Below are positions 1-6,285 of a DNA stretch of 7,236 nt, one piece after another (the first letter of the stretch is position 1; each line of letters begins with the position of its first letter). Source of the stretch: an uncultured Coriobacteriaceae bacterium (GTDB lineage Bacteria; Actinomycetota; Coriobacteriia; Coriobacteriales; Eggerthellaceae); the NCBI GenBank assembly GCA_900550385.1, contig URRZ01000097.1, positions 1 to 7,236 of the forward strand, given 5' to 3'. The notes under the pieces were generated by a model. That model ran no database searches. It saw nothing but the letters and a program-made list of their open reading frames with translations, and had not been told where the DNA came from. The position numbers and the translations under genes are program-made.

Positions 1-443
1 TCCCTGAAGGGAGGAGGTACGAAAAAGGATTTCATCGGCTTCGCCGTCGTGTCAACTCCTCTTTTCCCCCTGAAGGGAGAGGTCTCAAAACACAAAGGAA
101 TTTTTGATGAAGTGAAGCCGGGACAAAACCGCGTATCCGGTGCCCGGCATCAGCCGTTTTCCGCGGCGGAGGCGGGAATGCATGTCCGGTTTACAGCGGG
201 AGGATTCGGAAGTATTGTCACAGGCGACGGCCCTCCTCCCGCAATCGGAGAAAGACGGTCGTCGGACAGAGCCGACGCCCGGACGCGGCCGTCCCTTCCA
301 TCTTTTTCTCACGCCGATGCGCCCTTCCGGGTTCCTCCCCGGTGTGCCGCGTCCTTCCGGGACGCGCCGGAGTTCCCTCCCCTTTCCGCCTGCCCGACGG
401 CCTTCTTCCGTCTGTCCGCACACTTTTCCCTTCGGAACGCTCC
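1..443. other. No supportable gene; left-edge non-coding stretch
   Basis: I see no convincing gene here. Open frames exist on both strands, but they overlap one another, lack a Shine-Dalgarno sequence at a sensible distance, and their translations are rich in Arg, Pro and Ser, as expected for random high-GC sequence. The one structured element is a repeated 12-base word near the left edge (listed separately). The last ~100 bases before 444 are strongly pyrimidine-rich on the plus strand. I found no convincing -35/-10 pair for the gene starting at 444. The stretch probably contains the upstream region of that gene, but nothing in it can be named. Confidence 0.5.
2..79. repeat. Pair of 12-bp direct repeats, 66 bp apart
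   Basis: The word CCCTGAAGGGAG occurs at 2-13 and again at 68-79, followed in both cases by a purine-rich tail (GAGG and AGG). Each copy contains CCC-TGAA-GGG, a minimal 3-bp stem with a 4-base loop. The copies are 66 bp apart and not in a recognisable gene. They could be two units of a small dispersed intergenic repeat, or duplicated SD-like sequences. Nothing here identifies a family. Confidence 0.35.
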
Positions 444-851
444 ATGCGCATCCTGTTCATCCATCGCGACTTCCCGGGCATTTTCCGCCCCCTGGCGCAA
501 TGCTTCGGGTCCATGCCCGATACCACCACGCTCTTTCTGTCCGAACGGGGAGGAAAGAGTCTGAAACTTCCCGGCGTGCGCCGTCTGCGCATCGCCCCGA
601 CCGATCTTCCCGCCGCAGATGCGGGAGACGCGGGAGAAAGCATCATGAGCGTTGTTCTGCGGCGCGGCACGCGGGCGGCCAACGCCATGCTCCGGCTGCG
701 CAGGGACGGTTTCAGCCCCGATATCGTCTATTATCCGGCGGACGGCGGATACGGCTTCTACGCCCGCGATCTTTTTCCGGATGCCCTGCACGCCGTTCGG
801 GCAGACTGGTTCAGCACGCAGGGGGAAAGCCATCTTTTCTTCACCCGCGGC
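444..851 (+). CDS. Glycosyltransferase, N-terminal fragment (3' part missing)
   Basis: The translation from the ATG at 444 opens with MRILFIHRDFPGIFRPLAQ, the typical first beta-strand and loop of GT-B fold, family-4-like glycosyltransferases (consensus of the type MRILFVHQNFPGQ). It continues with a second recognisable patch, SPDIVYYPADGGYGFYARDL (residues 91-110), then DALHAVRADWFSTQGESHLF. This is the acceptor-side N-terminal domain; the nucleotide-sugar-binding C-terminal domain that should follow is absent. Family members are normally about 400 residues, and only ~136 are recognisable here. The frame stays open to 1346, but beyond ~851 it first crosses a nearly pure G/C stretch and then runs antisense through the oxidoreductase gamma gene, so that part is not glycosyltransferase. 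The start has only a weak SD (GGAA about 7 bases upstream). Style is closer to Desulfovibrionaceae-like proteins than to the operon on the right. Substrate unknown. It could be an assembly chimera rather than a true pseudogene. Confidence 0.6.
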
Positions 852-864
852 GCGGCGCCTCCTC

Positions 865-903
865 CCGCGGGCCTGGGCCCCCGCCCGGGGCGCCGGGCCG
901 CGG
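865..903. other. Extreme-GC hairpin at the sequence junction
   Basis: Arms 865-873 (CCGCGGGCC) and 895-903 (GGGCCGCGG) pair at 8 of 9 positions. They enclose an inner stem GCCCC (877-881) / GGGGC (887-891) with a 5-base loop. From 865 to 907 only one base (T874) is not G or C. It lies between the stop codon of the oxidoreductase gamma gene (929, minus strand) and the end of recognisable glycosyltransferase coding. It could be the remains of the operon's terminator stem, but neither strand shows the following U-tract needed for an intrinsic terminator. Such structures often stall polymerases and break assemblies, which fits the suspicion that the two sides do not belong together. Confidence 0.4.
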
Positions 904-928
904 CGCCCAACCGCCCCCCGGAACTCCC

Positions 929-1465
929 TTATTCCTCCATGCCGATGCGCAGGGCCTGCTTGTTCAGCTCGAGCATCTGGGCCTTGCTGGCGGGCACGCA
1001 CTTCTCCATCGCCTTGAAGAGGGTCTCCTCCTCGCAGAAGCGGGTCTCGGCCCACAGGCGGCCGGCGCAGATGATGTTGGCGAGCTGCTTGAACCCGGCA
1101 TCCTCGGCCATCTGCGTCGCGGGGATCTCGATGACCTTCGCCTGCGGCGCGTCGGGGACGGTGCCGATCAGCGTCATGTCCGCCACGACCACGCCGCCGT
1201 CGGTGACGACGGGCGCGAACTTGTCGATGGAGGGCTGGTTCATCGCGATCAGCGCGTCGGGCGCGAGCACCAGCGGGCTGCCGATGGGCTCGTCGGACAG
1301 GCACACGCTGCAGTTCGCCGTGCCGCCGCGCATCTCGGGGCCGTAGGAGGGCAGCCAGGATACCTGGCGATCCTCGATGAGGCCGGCGTACGCGATCAGC
1401 TTGCCGGCGAACAGCAGGCCCTGCCCGCCGAAGCCGGCCAGCACCACGTTCAACGTCTTGCTCAT
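929..1465 (-). CDS. 2-oxoacid:ferredoxin oxidoreductase, gamma subunit
   Basis: A 178-residue protein, the usual length for a stand-alone gamma subunit (KorC/VorC-type catalytic-partner domain) of four-subunit 2-oxoacid:ferredoxin oxidoreductases. The nucleotide-like loop GFGGQG sits at residues 11-16, and the family signature SYGPEMRGGTANCSV at 40-54. This subunit packs against the thiamine-diphosphate subunit and helps form the CoA-binding part of the complex; it acts in the cytoplasm. The ATG at 1465 overlaps the beta-subunit stop codon in an ATGA arrangement, so the two are translationally coupled, with AAGGGGG six bases upstream as SD. It is the last gene of the operon: the stop at 929-931 is followed by the extreme-GC hairpin and no further minus-strand gene. 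All expected motifs are present. Which 2-oxoacid is used cannot be told from this subunit. Confidence 0.93.
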   Translation of the reverse strand: MSKTLNVVLAGFGGQGLLFAGKLIAYAGLIEDRQVSWLPSYGPEMRGGTANCSVCLSDEPIGSPLVLAPDALIAMNQPSIDKFAPVVTDGGVVVADMTLIGTVPDAPQAKVIEIPATQMAEDAGFKQLANIICAGRLWAETRFCEEETLFKAMEKCVPASKAQMLELNKQALRIGMEE

Positions 1466-2307
1466 CGGTCGCCCCCTTCCTTCTCGGGATGGGCGATGGG
1501 GCACGCGGCGGAGCGGGCGGCCGCGGCCTCGGCGGCGTTGGCGTACCCATCGGCCACGACGTCCTTGTACACGCCCAGCGGATAGTACGGAAGCATGTTC
1601 TCGCGCATCCACGCGAACGCCTGCTGCGGGGTCATGCCCCAGTTGGTCGGGCACGTCGCCACGACCTCGACGAGCGAGTAGCCCAGCCCGTCGCGCTGCG
1701 TCTCGAACGCCTTCTTGATGGCCTTCTTCGCCTTGCGCACGTTCTTGGGGCTGTCGACGGTGACGCGCTCCAAGTACGCGACGCCGTCGAGGGAGCTCAG
1801 AAGCTCGCACACGCGGATCGGGTAGCCCGCCGTGTCGACGTCGCGACCGTAGGGGCTCGTCTGCGTCACCTGGTTCGGCAGGCTGGTGGGGGCCATCTGC
1901 CCACCGGTCATGCCGTAGATGGCGTTGTTGATGAAGATGATGGTGATGTTCTCGCCGCGCGTGGCCGCATGCACCGTCTCGGCCATGCCGATGCTGGCAA
2001 GGTCTCCGTCGCCCTGGTAGGCGAACACGATGTTCTCCGGGTGAACGCGCTTGACGCCGGTCGCAACCGCGGGGGCGCGGCCGTGCGCGGCCTCGATCAT
2101 GTCGCAGCCGAAGAAGTTGTACGCCATGACCGAGCAACCGACCGGCGCGATGCCGACGGTGTCGCCCTCGATGCCCAGCTCGTCAATGACTTCCGCCACC
2201 AGGCGGTTGACGATGCCGTGCGTGCAGCCGGGGCAGTAGTTGGTCACCACGGGCAGAAGCGCATGGGGGCGCTCGAACACGACCTTCTCCTCTTTCCGAT
2301 CAGCCAT
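1462..2307 (-). CDS. 2-oxoacid:ferredoxin oxidoreductase, beta subunit (thiamine diphosphate)
   Basis: A 281-residue protein carrying the thiamine-diphosphate/Mg2+ motif that starts GDGD at residues 99-102 and ends NN at 127-128, the standard ~30-residue spacing. The conserved CPGC is at 25-28, and a GCSVMAYNFFGCD patch with a further Cys at 58. In this family the subunit binds the cofactor that attacks the 2-oxoacid carbonyl. No [4Fe-4S] cluster motif of the pyruvate:ferredoxin oxidoreductase type is seen, so electrons must leave through the separate ferredoxin-like delta subunit. Start choice: the ATG at 2307 lies 2 bases after the alpha-subunit stop, with AAAGGAGG 9 bases upstream; the frame is open further upstream but only in alpha-coding sequence. 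The C-terminal ~25 residues are Ala-rich and probably a poorly conserved tail. Homologous to KorB-type subunits; acyl preference (branched-chain, aryl or 2-oxoglutarate) is not readable here. Confidence 0.94.
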   Translation of the reverse strand: MADRKEEKVVFERPHALLPVVTNYCPGCTHGIVNRLVAEVIDELGIEGDTVGIAPVGCSVMAYNFFGCDMIEAAHGRAPAVATGVKRVHPENIVFAYQGDGDLASIGMAETVHAATRGENITIIFINNAIYGMTGGQMAPTSLPNQVTQTSPYGRDVDTAGYPIRVCELLSSLDGVAYLERVTVDSPKNVRKAKKAIKKAFETQRDGLGYSLVEVVATCPTNWGMTPQQAFAWMRENMLPYYPLGVYKDVVADGYANAAEAAAARSAACPIAHPEKEGGDR

Positions 2308-2309
2308 GC

Positions 2310-3395
2310 CTACTCCCCTCCTTTCGCGGAATCGATGGACGCGGCCATCTCGCGGATCTTGCCCAGCACCTCGTCGGGCGTGGGGATGACGCCGCCGGTG
2401 CGTCCGTAGAACTCGACCGGATGGGCGCCGTTCACGGCCAAGCGGACGTCGTCGACCATCTGGCCCATGCTCATCTCGACGGACAGGTAGGCCTTCGCGG
2501 TCGGGATGGTCGCCTTGATGGCGTCCTCGGGGAACGGCCACAGCGTGATGGGGCGGATCAAGCCGGCCTTGATGCCCTCGTCGCGCGCCGCGCGCACGGC
2601 GGAGCGGCAGATGCGGCTCGTGGCGCCGAAGGCGACGAGCACGATCTCGGCATCCTCGGTGAGCAGCGTCTCGGCGCGTTGCTCGTCGGAGCGGATCTGC
2701 TCGTAGCGCTCGAAGCGCTCGATGTTCAGCTTCTCCAGATCCTCGGCCGTCAGGTACAGCGAGTTGGTGATGTTGTGCGGGCGCTTGCCCTTATGGCCGT
2801 CGGTCGCCCACGGCTTGGCGGGCAGATCCTCCGGGGCGATGGCCTCGGGGAGCACGACGGGCTCCATCATCTGGCCGAGCATGCCGTCGGCGAGGATCAT
2901 GACCGGCGTGCGGTAGCGGTCGGCCACATCGAACGCGTCGAAGATCGAGTCGGCCATCTCCTGCACCGTCGCGGGGGCGAACACGACCAGGCGATGGTCG
3001 CCATGCCCCATGGCGCGCGTGGCCTGCCAGTAGTCGGACTGGGACGGCTGGATGCCGCCGAGGCCCGGGCCGCCGCGCTGCACGTTGATGATGACGCCGG
3101 GAAGGTCGCAGCCCGACATGTAGGACACGCCCTCGCCCTTGAGCGAAACGCCCGGGCTGGAGGACGACGTCATCGCGCGCGCCCCGGCGGAGGCGGCGCC
3201 GTAGACCATGTTGATGGCCGCGATCTCGCTTTCGGCCTGCAGGTAGGTGCCACCCACCTTGGGCATGCGCTTGGCCATGTAGGCGGCAAGCTCGGTCTGC
3301 GGCGTGATCGGGTACCCGAAGAAGAAGCGGCATCCCGCACGGATGGCGCTCTCCGCAAGAGCCTCGTTGCCCTTCATCAAAACTTTCTCTGCCAT
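2310..3395 (-). CDS. vorB: 2-oxoacid:ferredoxin oxidoreductase, alpha subunit (VorB-like)
   Basis: A 361-residue protein matching the alpha subunit commonly annotated as 3-methyl-2-oxobutanoate dehydrogenase subunit VorB. Domain I has YPITPQTE at residues 28-35, the thiamine-diphosphate-contacting acidic patch QAESE at 53-57, SSSSPG at 77-82, and RGGPGLGGIQPSQSDYWQA at 107-125. The C-terminal transketolase-like domain II starts near residue 248 (EDAEIVLVAFGATS) and includes RPITLWPFP at 281-289. With the beta subunit it forms the active site that decarboxylates 2-oxoacids to acyl-CoA. Start choice: the ATG at 3395 is 5 bases after the ferredoxin-gene stop with GAGGT 7-8 bases upstream; a 17-residue upstream extension is possible but would sit inside the ferredoxin gene and is not family-like. 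The name is from similarity. Branched-chain 2-oxoacids are the default guess, arylpyruvates or 2-oxoglutarate are alternatives. Confidence 0.93.
   Translation of the reverse strand: MAEKVLMKGNEALAESAIRAGCRFFFGYPITPQTELAAYMAKRMPKVGGTYLQAESEIAAINMVYGAASAGARAMTSSSSPGVSLKGEGVSYMSGCDLPGVIINVQRGGPGLGGIQPSQSDYWQATRAMGHGDHRLVVFAPATVQEMADSIFDAFDVADRYRTPVMILADGMLGQMMEPVVLPEAIAPEDLPAKPWATDGHKGKRPHNITNSLYLTAEDLEKLNIERFERYEQIRSDEQRAETLLTEDAEIVLVAFGATSRICRSAVRAARDEGIKAGLIRPITLWPFPEDAIKATIPTAKAYLSVEMSMGQMVDDVRLAVNGAHPVEFYGRTGGVIPTPDEVLGKIREMAASIDSAKGGE
2317..2324 (-). promoter_or_regulatory. Shine-Dalgarno for the beta subunit, encoded in the alpha tail
   Basis: AAAGGAGG on the minus strand lies within the last codons of the alpha gene (…Lys-Gly-Gly-Glu-stop) and 9 bases before the beta ATG at 2307. 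It is a near-perfect ribosome binding site and fixes the beta start. It also explains the Lys-Gly-Gly-Glu end of the alpha subunit as a nucleotide-level rather than protein-level constraint. Confidence 0.8.
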
Positions 3396-3400
3396 TTCAT

Positions 3401-3607
3401 CTACCTCATTACCGTGATTGCCACGTCCGGACACATCGTCGCGCACGAGCAGCAGCCCGTGCAGCGCTCCTCATCCACGCATCGCGCGGGATGGTAGCCC
3501 TTGGCCGTGATGACGTCGTGGTCAAGCTCGATGATGCCCACCGGGCACGCATCGACGCACAGGCCGCAGCCCTTGCAGAAGCCGTCGTCTACGCTGATCC
3601 TCGCCAT
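3401..3607 (-). CDS. 2x[4Fe-4S] ferredoxin, oxidoreductase delta subunit
   Basis: A 68-residue protein with two complete CxxCxxCxxxCP cluster motifs: CKGCGLCVDACP (Cys 11, 14, 17, 21) and CTGCCSCATMCP (Cys 49, 52, 55, 59). Each should bind one [4Fe-4S] cluster. Extra cysteines at 43 and 53 are not needed for the clusters. The size and the position directly upstream of the alpha gene fit the delta subunit (KorD-type) that carries electrons from the thiamine-diphosphate site to free ferredoxin. The ATG at 3607 has AGAAGG 5 bases upstream. The gene lies 58 bases after the ATPase stop, the widest gap inside the distal part of the operon, so separate translation initiation is likely. The product is cytoplasmic and expected to be oxygen-sensitive. 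Confidence 0.93.
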   Translation of the reverse strand: MARISVDDGFCKGCGLCVDACPVGIIELDHDVITAKGYHPARCVDEERCTGCCSCATMCPDVAITVMR

Positions 3608-3665
3608 AATCGCCTTCTCTCGTCCTATCTTGGCGCCGCACCGTTTCGGCAGCGGACGCTGTTGC

Positions 3666-4439
3666 CTATTCCCATGGAGCCACTACGTATAATCCCATAC
3701 CGTACAGCGGAACGCCGTCGAGCATCCGTCGAATGCGGGGGCTTTCCCGGTCGGCGATGCCCCGATCGAGGCCCTCCGGCATGGTGACGAACAGCAGCGG
3801 CAGCCCCGCCTCCTCGGCGCACGATCGGGCGAAGGGAATGCCCTCCGCGATCGTGTCGAGCGTCGTGTCGGCCTTGAGGTGCGTGTTGCCGACCACCGCC
3901 GTGGCCTTCAGATGGCTCGCCTCCTCGATCTCCCCGAGGAAGGCCGCCGCCTCCTCGGGCGTGTGGTCGAAGCCGCGCTGGCGGTTGACCACGTAGAGCA
4001 TCTCGTAGCCCGCGGCCTTGACGGCGGCGCTGAAACGCCCGAGCACGGTGGCGCCCGAGTCGTCCCCGCCCGCATCGATGATCAGCAGGCGCGGCCTCCC
4101 ATCGGCCCCGGCATCCTGCGAAGCCCACTCGATTGCCCCGACCGTCTCGTTGGTGATGCTCGGCCCGTCCACGTTGGAGCGCGCGTACACCGGCTCGATG
4201 AGCCTCACGCCCGCCCCGTCGAGCGTCGGCTTGTAATCGCTCGAGCGGAAATACGGGTTGACCACGTCCATGTCCGACAGCACGACGTCGTAGCCGGCGC
4301 GCGCGGCATCGATCGCGAGGCTCACCGACAGGCTCGTCTTGCCCACGCCGTAATGCCCGCAGACGATGGTCACCGGGGCGAGGAGCCCCGCGATGCCGTC
4401 GAAGCCGACCGAAAGGCTCTGTCCATCGGCCGCCTCCAC
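3666..4439 (-). CDS. P-loop ATPase of unknown role (MinD/CobQ-like fold)
   Basis: A 257-residue protein. Residues 22-27 form a beta-strand leading into the Walker A motif GHYGVGKTS (28-36). DMDVVNPYFR (56-65) resembles the switch region of deviant-Walker ATPases, and LLIIDAGGDDSGA (118-130) looks like Walker B. NTHL (185-188) follows a strand and may contact the base. The layout is that of MinD/ParA/CobQ-type SIMIBI NTPases. I recognise the GHYGxGKT…DxDxVNPYFR combination as a conserved but uncharacterised family found beside 2-oxoacid oxidoreductase genes in anaerobes, from memory only. Start: GTG at 4439 sharing one base with the ligase stop (TAGTG), with GGAGGG 9 bases upstream; the nearby ATG is out of frame. 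No membrane segment or cysteine motif is seen. By analogy with SIMIBI NTPases it could act in cluster or cofactor insertion for the oxidoreductase, but this is inference. Confidence 0.85.
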   Translation of the reverse strand: MEAADGQSLSVGFDGIAGLLAPVTIVCGHYGVGKTSLSVSLAIDAARAGYDVVLSDMDVVNPYFRSSDYKPTLDGAGVRLIEPVYARSNVDGPSITNETVGAIEWASQDAGADGRPRLLIIDAGGDDSGATVLGRFSAAVKAAGYEMLYVVNRQRGFDHTPEEAAAFLGEIEEASHLKATAVVGNTHLKADTTLDTIAEGIPFARSCAEEAGLPLLFVTMPEGLDRGIADRESPRIRRMLDGVPLYGMGLYVVAPWE

Positions 4440-6223
4440 TAGATCAGGCCCTCCGGAACCTCGCGTTCCTTGCGCTCGTCCGCCTCGCGGATGGCGGCGC
4501 GGCGGATCTTGCCGTTGACCGTCTTGGGAAGCGCATCGACGTACTCGATGATGCGCGGGTACTTGTAGGGCGCCGTGCGGTGCTTCACCCAATGCTGCAG
4601 CTCCTCGGTGAGCACGTCGCTGCCGTGGAAGCCCTCCGCCAGCACGACCGTCGCCTTGACGGCAAGGCCGCGCACCGGATCCGGCACGCCCGTCACCGCG
4701 CACTCGCGCACGGCGTCGTGCTCCAGCAGGGCGCTTTCCACCTCGAAGGGACCGATGCGGTAGCCGCTCGACTTGATGACGTCGTCGTTGCGGCCCACAT
4801 ACCAGTAGTAGCCGTCCTCGTCGCGCCATGCGGTGTCGCCGGTGTGGTACCAGCCGTCGTGGATGGCCGCGGCCGTCTTCGCCTCGTCGCGGTAGTACTC
4901 CATCATGATGCCCGCCATCTTCTCGCGGACATCGACGCACACCTCGCCGGTCTCGCCCTTGTCGCAGGGCGTGCCGTCGGGGCGCAGGATCTCGATATGG
5001 TAGAGCGGCACGGGTTTGCCCATCGAGCCGGGCTTGGGCGTGCTGCCCTTCAGGTTGGCGATCGTGAGCGGCGTCTCGGTCTGGCCGAAGCCCTCGAAGA
5101 TCGTCAGCCCCGTGTGCTCCTTCCAGAACGCGAACAGGTCGGGGTTGAGCGCCTCGCCGGCCGTCGTCGAGTATTTCAGCGACGAGAGGTCGTAGCGGTC
5201 GATATTCTCCTGCATCATCATGCGGTACATCGTCGGCGGGCAGCACAGCGTGGTGATGCGGTACTTGCCGATGAGCGAGAGGATCTCGGAGGGATGGAAC
5301 CGGTCGAAGTCGTAGGTGAACACGCCGGCTTCCATCAGCCACTGGCCGTAGTACTTGCCCCACACGGCCTTGCCCCAGCCCGTGTCGGCGATCGTGAAGT
5401 GCAGGCCCTCGGGGTCGACGTTGTGCCAGTGCTTGGCCGTGACCAGGTGCGCGATGGCGTACTCGGAATCGTGCAGCACCATCTTGGGGTTGCCGGACGT
5501 GCCCGACGAGAAGTACATGAGCATCGGGTCGCGCGCAAGGGTCGCGCGCCTAGCGAAGTTTTCATCCGTCTCCCTGACGGCCGTGTTGAAATCGAGCCAT
5601 CCGGCGCGCTCGATGCCGGCCGCGCAGATGCCCTCCGGGCCGGAGAGCGCAGGGCCTATGAGCTCACCTTCGGGCAGGATCGGCTTGTTGTCGGCATCGA
5701 CGGGGGTGAGCCCGCCGCCCGCGCCGTTGACGAGGATCTTCGTCTCAACCGAGGGGCACGTGCCCGCGACGTTGTCGACGATGCCGGCGATATCGCCCAC
5801 CGACGTGCACACGATCGCCTTGATGGACGCCCCGTTCAGGCGGTATTCCAGATCGTGCTCCTTCAGCATGAAGGTGGCGGGCACCATGACGGCGCCGAGC
5901 TTGGCCAAGGCGGTGGCCACGAACCAGAACTGGTAGTGGCGGCGCAGGATGACCATCACCATGTCGCCCTTGCCGATGCCCTGCGCGGCGAAGAAATTGG
6001 CCGTCTTGTCGGACCAGCGCTTCATGTCGCCGAACGTGAAGTCGTGCTCCTCCCCTTCGGGGTTGCACCACACCATGGCGCGGCGATCGGGATCGTTGAC
6101 GGCGATGTCGTCGACGACGTCGTAGCCGAAGTTGAAGTCCTCCGGGCAGTTCACCTTGAAGGATGCGAGCTGGCCGTCCTCGGCGTAGCTCTCTTCGACG
6201 AAGCGCAGATTGATGTTTCTCAT
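4439..6223 (-). CDS. AMP-forming acyl-CoA synthetase (medium-chain type)
   Basis: A 594-residue ANL-superfamily adenylating enzyme that makes acyl-CoA from a carboxylic acid, ATP and CoA via an acyl-adenylate (AMP + PPi released), and can run in reverse. Motifs in order: phosphate loop FSSGTSGNPK (238-247), the acyl-pocket region ADTGWGKAVWGKYYGQW (279-295), TAGEALNP (354-361), GFGQTET (378-384), WYHTGDTAW (458-466) with the ribose-binding Asp463, the hinge-side KSSGYRIGPFEVES (484-497), and the catalytic Lys572 in NGKIRR. All catalytic residues are present and the length is normal. The DTGWGKAVWGK style points to the medium-chain acyl-CoA synthetase branch rather than acetyl-CoA synthetase. 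Start: ATG at 6223 with AAAGGA 10 bases upstream; a 27-residue basic extension to 6304 is open but crosses an inverted repeat and is not family-like. Likely substrates are short branched or aryl acids matching the oxidoreductase. Confidence 0.92.
   Translation of the reverse strand: MRNINLRFVEESYAEDGQLASFKVNCPEDFNFGYDVVDDIAVNDPDRRAMVWCNPEGEEHDFTFGDMKRWSDKTANFFAAQGIGKGDMVMVILRRHYQFWFVATALAKLGAVMVPATFMLKEHDLEYRLNGASIKAIVCTSVGDIAGIVDNVAGTCPSVETKILVNGAGGGLTPVDADNKPILPEGELIGPALSGPEGICAAGIERAGWLDFNTAVRETDENFARRATLARDPMLMYFSSGTSGNPKMVLHDSEYAIAHLVTAKHWHNVDPEGLHFTIADTGWGKAVWGKYYGQWLMEAGVFTYDFDRFHPSEILSLIGKYRITTLCCPPTMYRMMMQENIDRYDLSSLKYSTTAGEALNPDLFAFWKEHTGLTIFEGFGQTETPLTIANLKGSTPKPGSMGKPVPLYHIEILRPDGTPCDKGETGEVCVDVREKMAGIMMEYYRDEAKTAAAIHDGWYHTGDTAWRDEDGYYWYVGRNDDVIKSSGYRIGPFEVESALLEHDAVRECAVTGVPDPVRGLAVKATVVLAEGFHGSDVLTEELQHWVKHRTAPYKYPRIIEYVDALPKTVNGKIRRAAIREADERKEREVPEGLI
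4449..4454 (-). promoter_or_regulatory. Shine-Dalgarno supporting a GTG start for the ATPase
   Basis: GGAGGG on the minus strand lies inside the last codons of the ligase gene and 9 bases before the GTG at 4439. This spacing, and the absence of an in-frame ATG before the Walker A loop, decide for the GTG start overlapping the ligase TAG by one base. Confidence 0.7.
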
Positions 6224-6246
6224 TTGATCAGGTTCCTTTGCTGAAG

Positions 6247-6261
6247 GGGCGCGGCGCGCCC
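6247..6261. promoter_or_regulatory. Perfect 15-bp dyad upstream of the ligase gene (candidate operator)
   Basis: GGGCGCGGCGCGCCC is a perfect 7-1-7 inverted repeat. It ends 7 bases upstream of the ligase Shine-Dalgarno (AAAGGA, 6234-6239) and 23 bases upstream of its ATG. A repressor bound here, or a hairpin in the mRNA, would block ligase initiation. The XRE-cupin protein encoded immediately upstream is an obvious candidate binder. GC-rich dyads arise by chance in such genomes, so this stays tentative. Confidence 0.4.
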
Positions 6262-6285
6262 GGACGGTCGGATTCGAGTTGATGG

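Noticed and set aside
215..243. TTGTCA as a -35 for the glycosyltransferase gene
   Set aside because: No -10-like hexamer at 16-18 bases downstream (CCCGCA), and it is about 200 bases from the start codon.
49..564. 171-codon plus-strand frame with GTG start at 49
   Set aside because: No SD at a proper distance, overlaps the glycosyltransferase start in another frame, and its translation is low-complexity Arg/Pro/Ser with no recognisable motif.
852..1346. Continuation of the glycosyltransferase frame (open to 1346)
   Set aside because: Past ~930 it is the exact antisense of the gamma-subunit gene, and between 852 and 928 it encodes only Ala/Pro/Gly/Arg-rich sequence. There is no glycosyltransferase C-terminal domain.
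3396..3446. 17-residue N-terminal extension of the alpha subunit
   Set aside because: It lies within the ferredoxin gene. The ATG at 3395 has its own SD and begins with the family-typical MAEKVLMKGNEA.
2421..3497. 358-codon plus-strand frame opposite the alpha-subunit gene
   Set aside because: Mirror of a well-conserved coding gene; composition is typical of antisense high-GC frames, with no SD or motif.
4580..6244. 554-codon plus-strand frame opposite the ligase gene
   Set aside because: A shadow of the strongly G/C-biased third positions of the ligase gene. The His/Arg/Val-rich translation has no domain and the sense strand carries a full enzyme.
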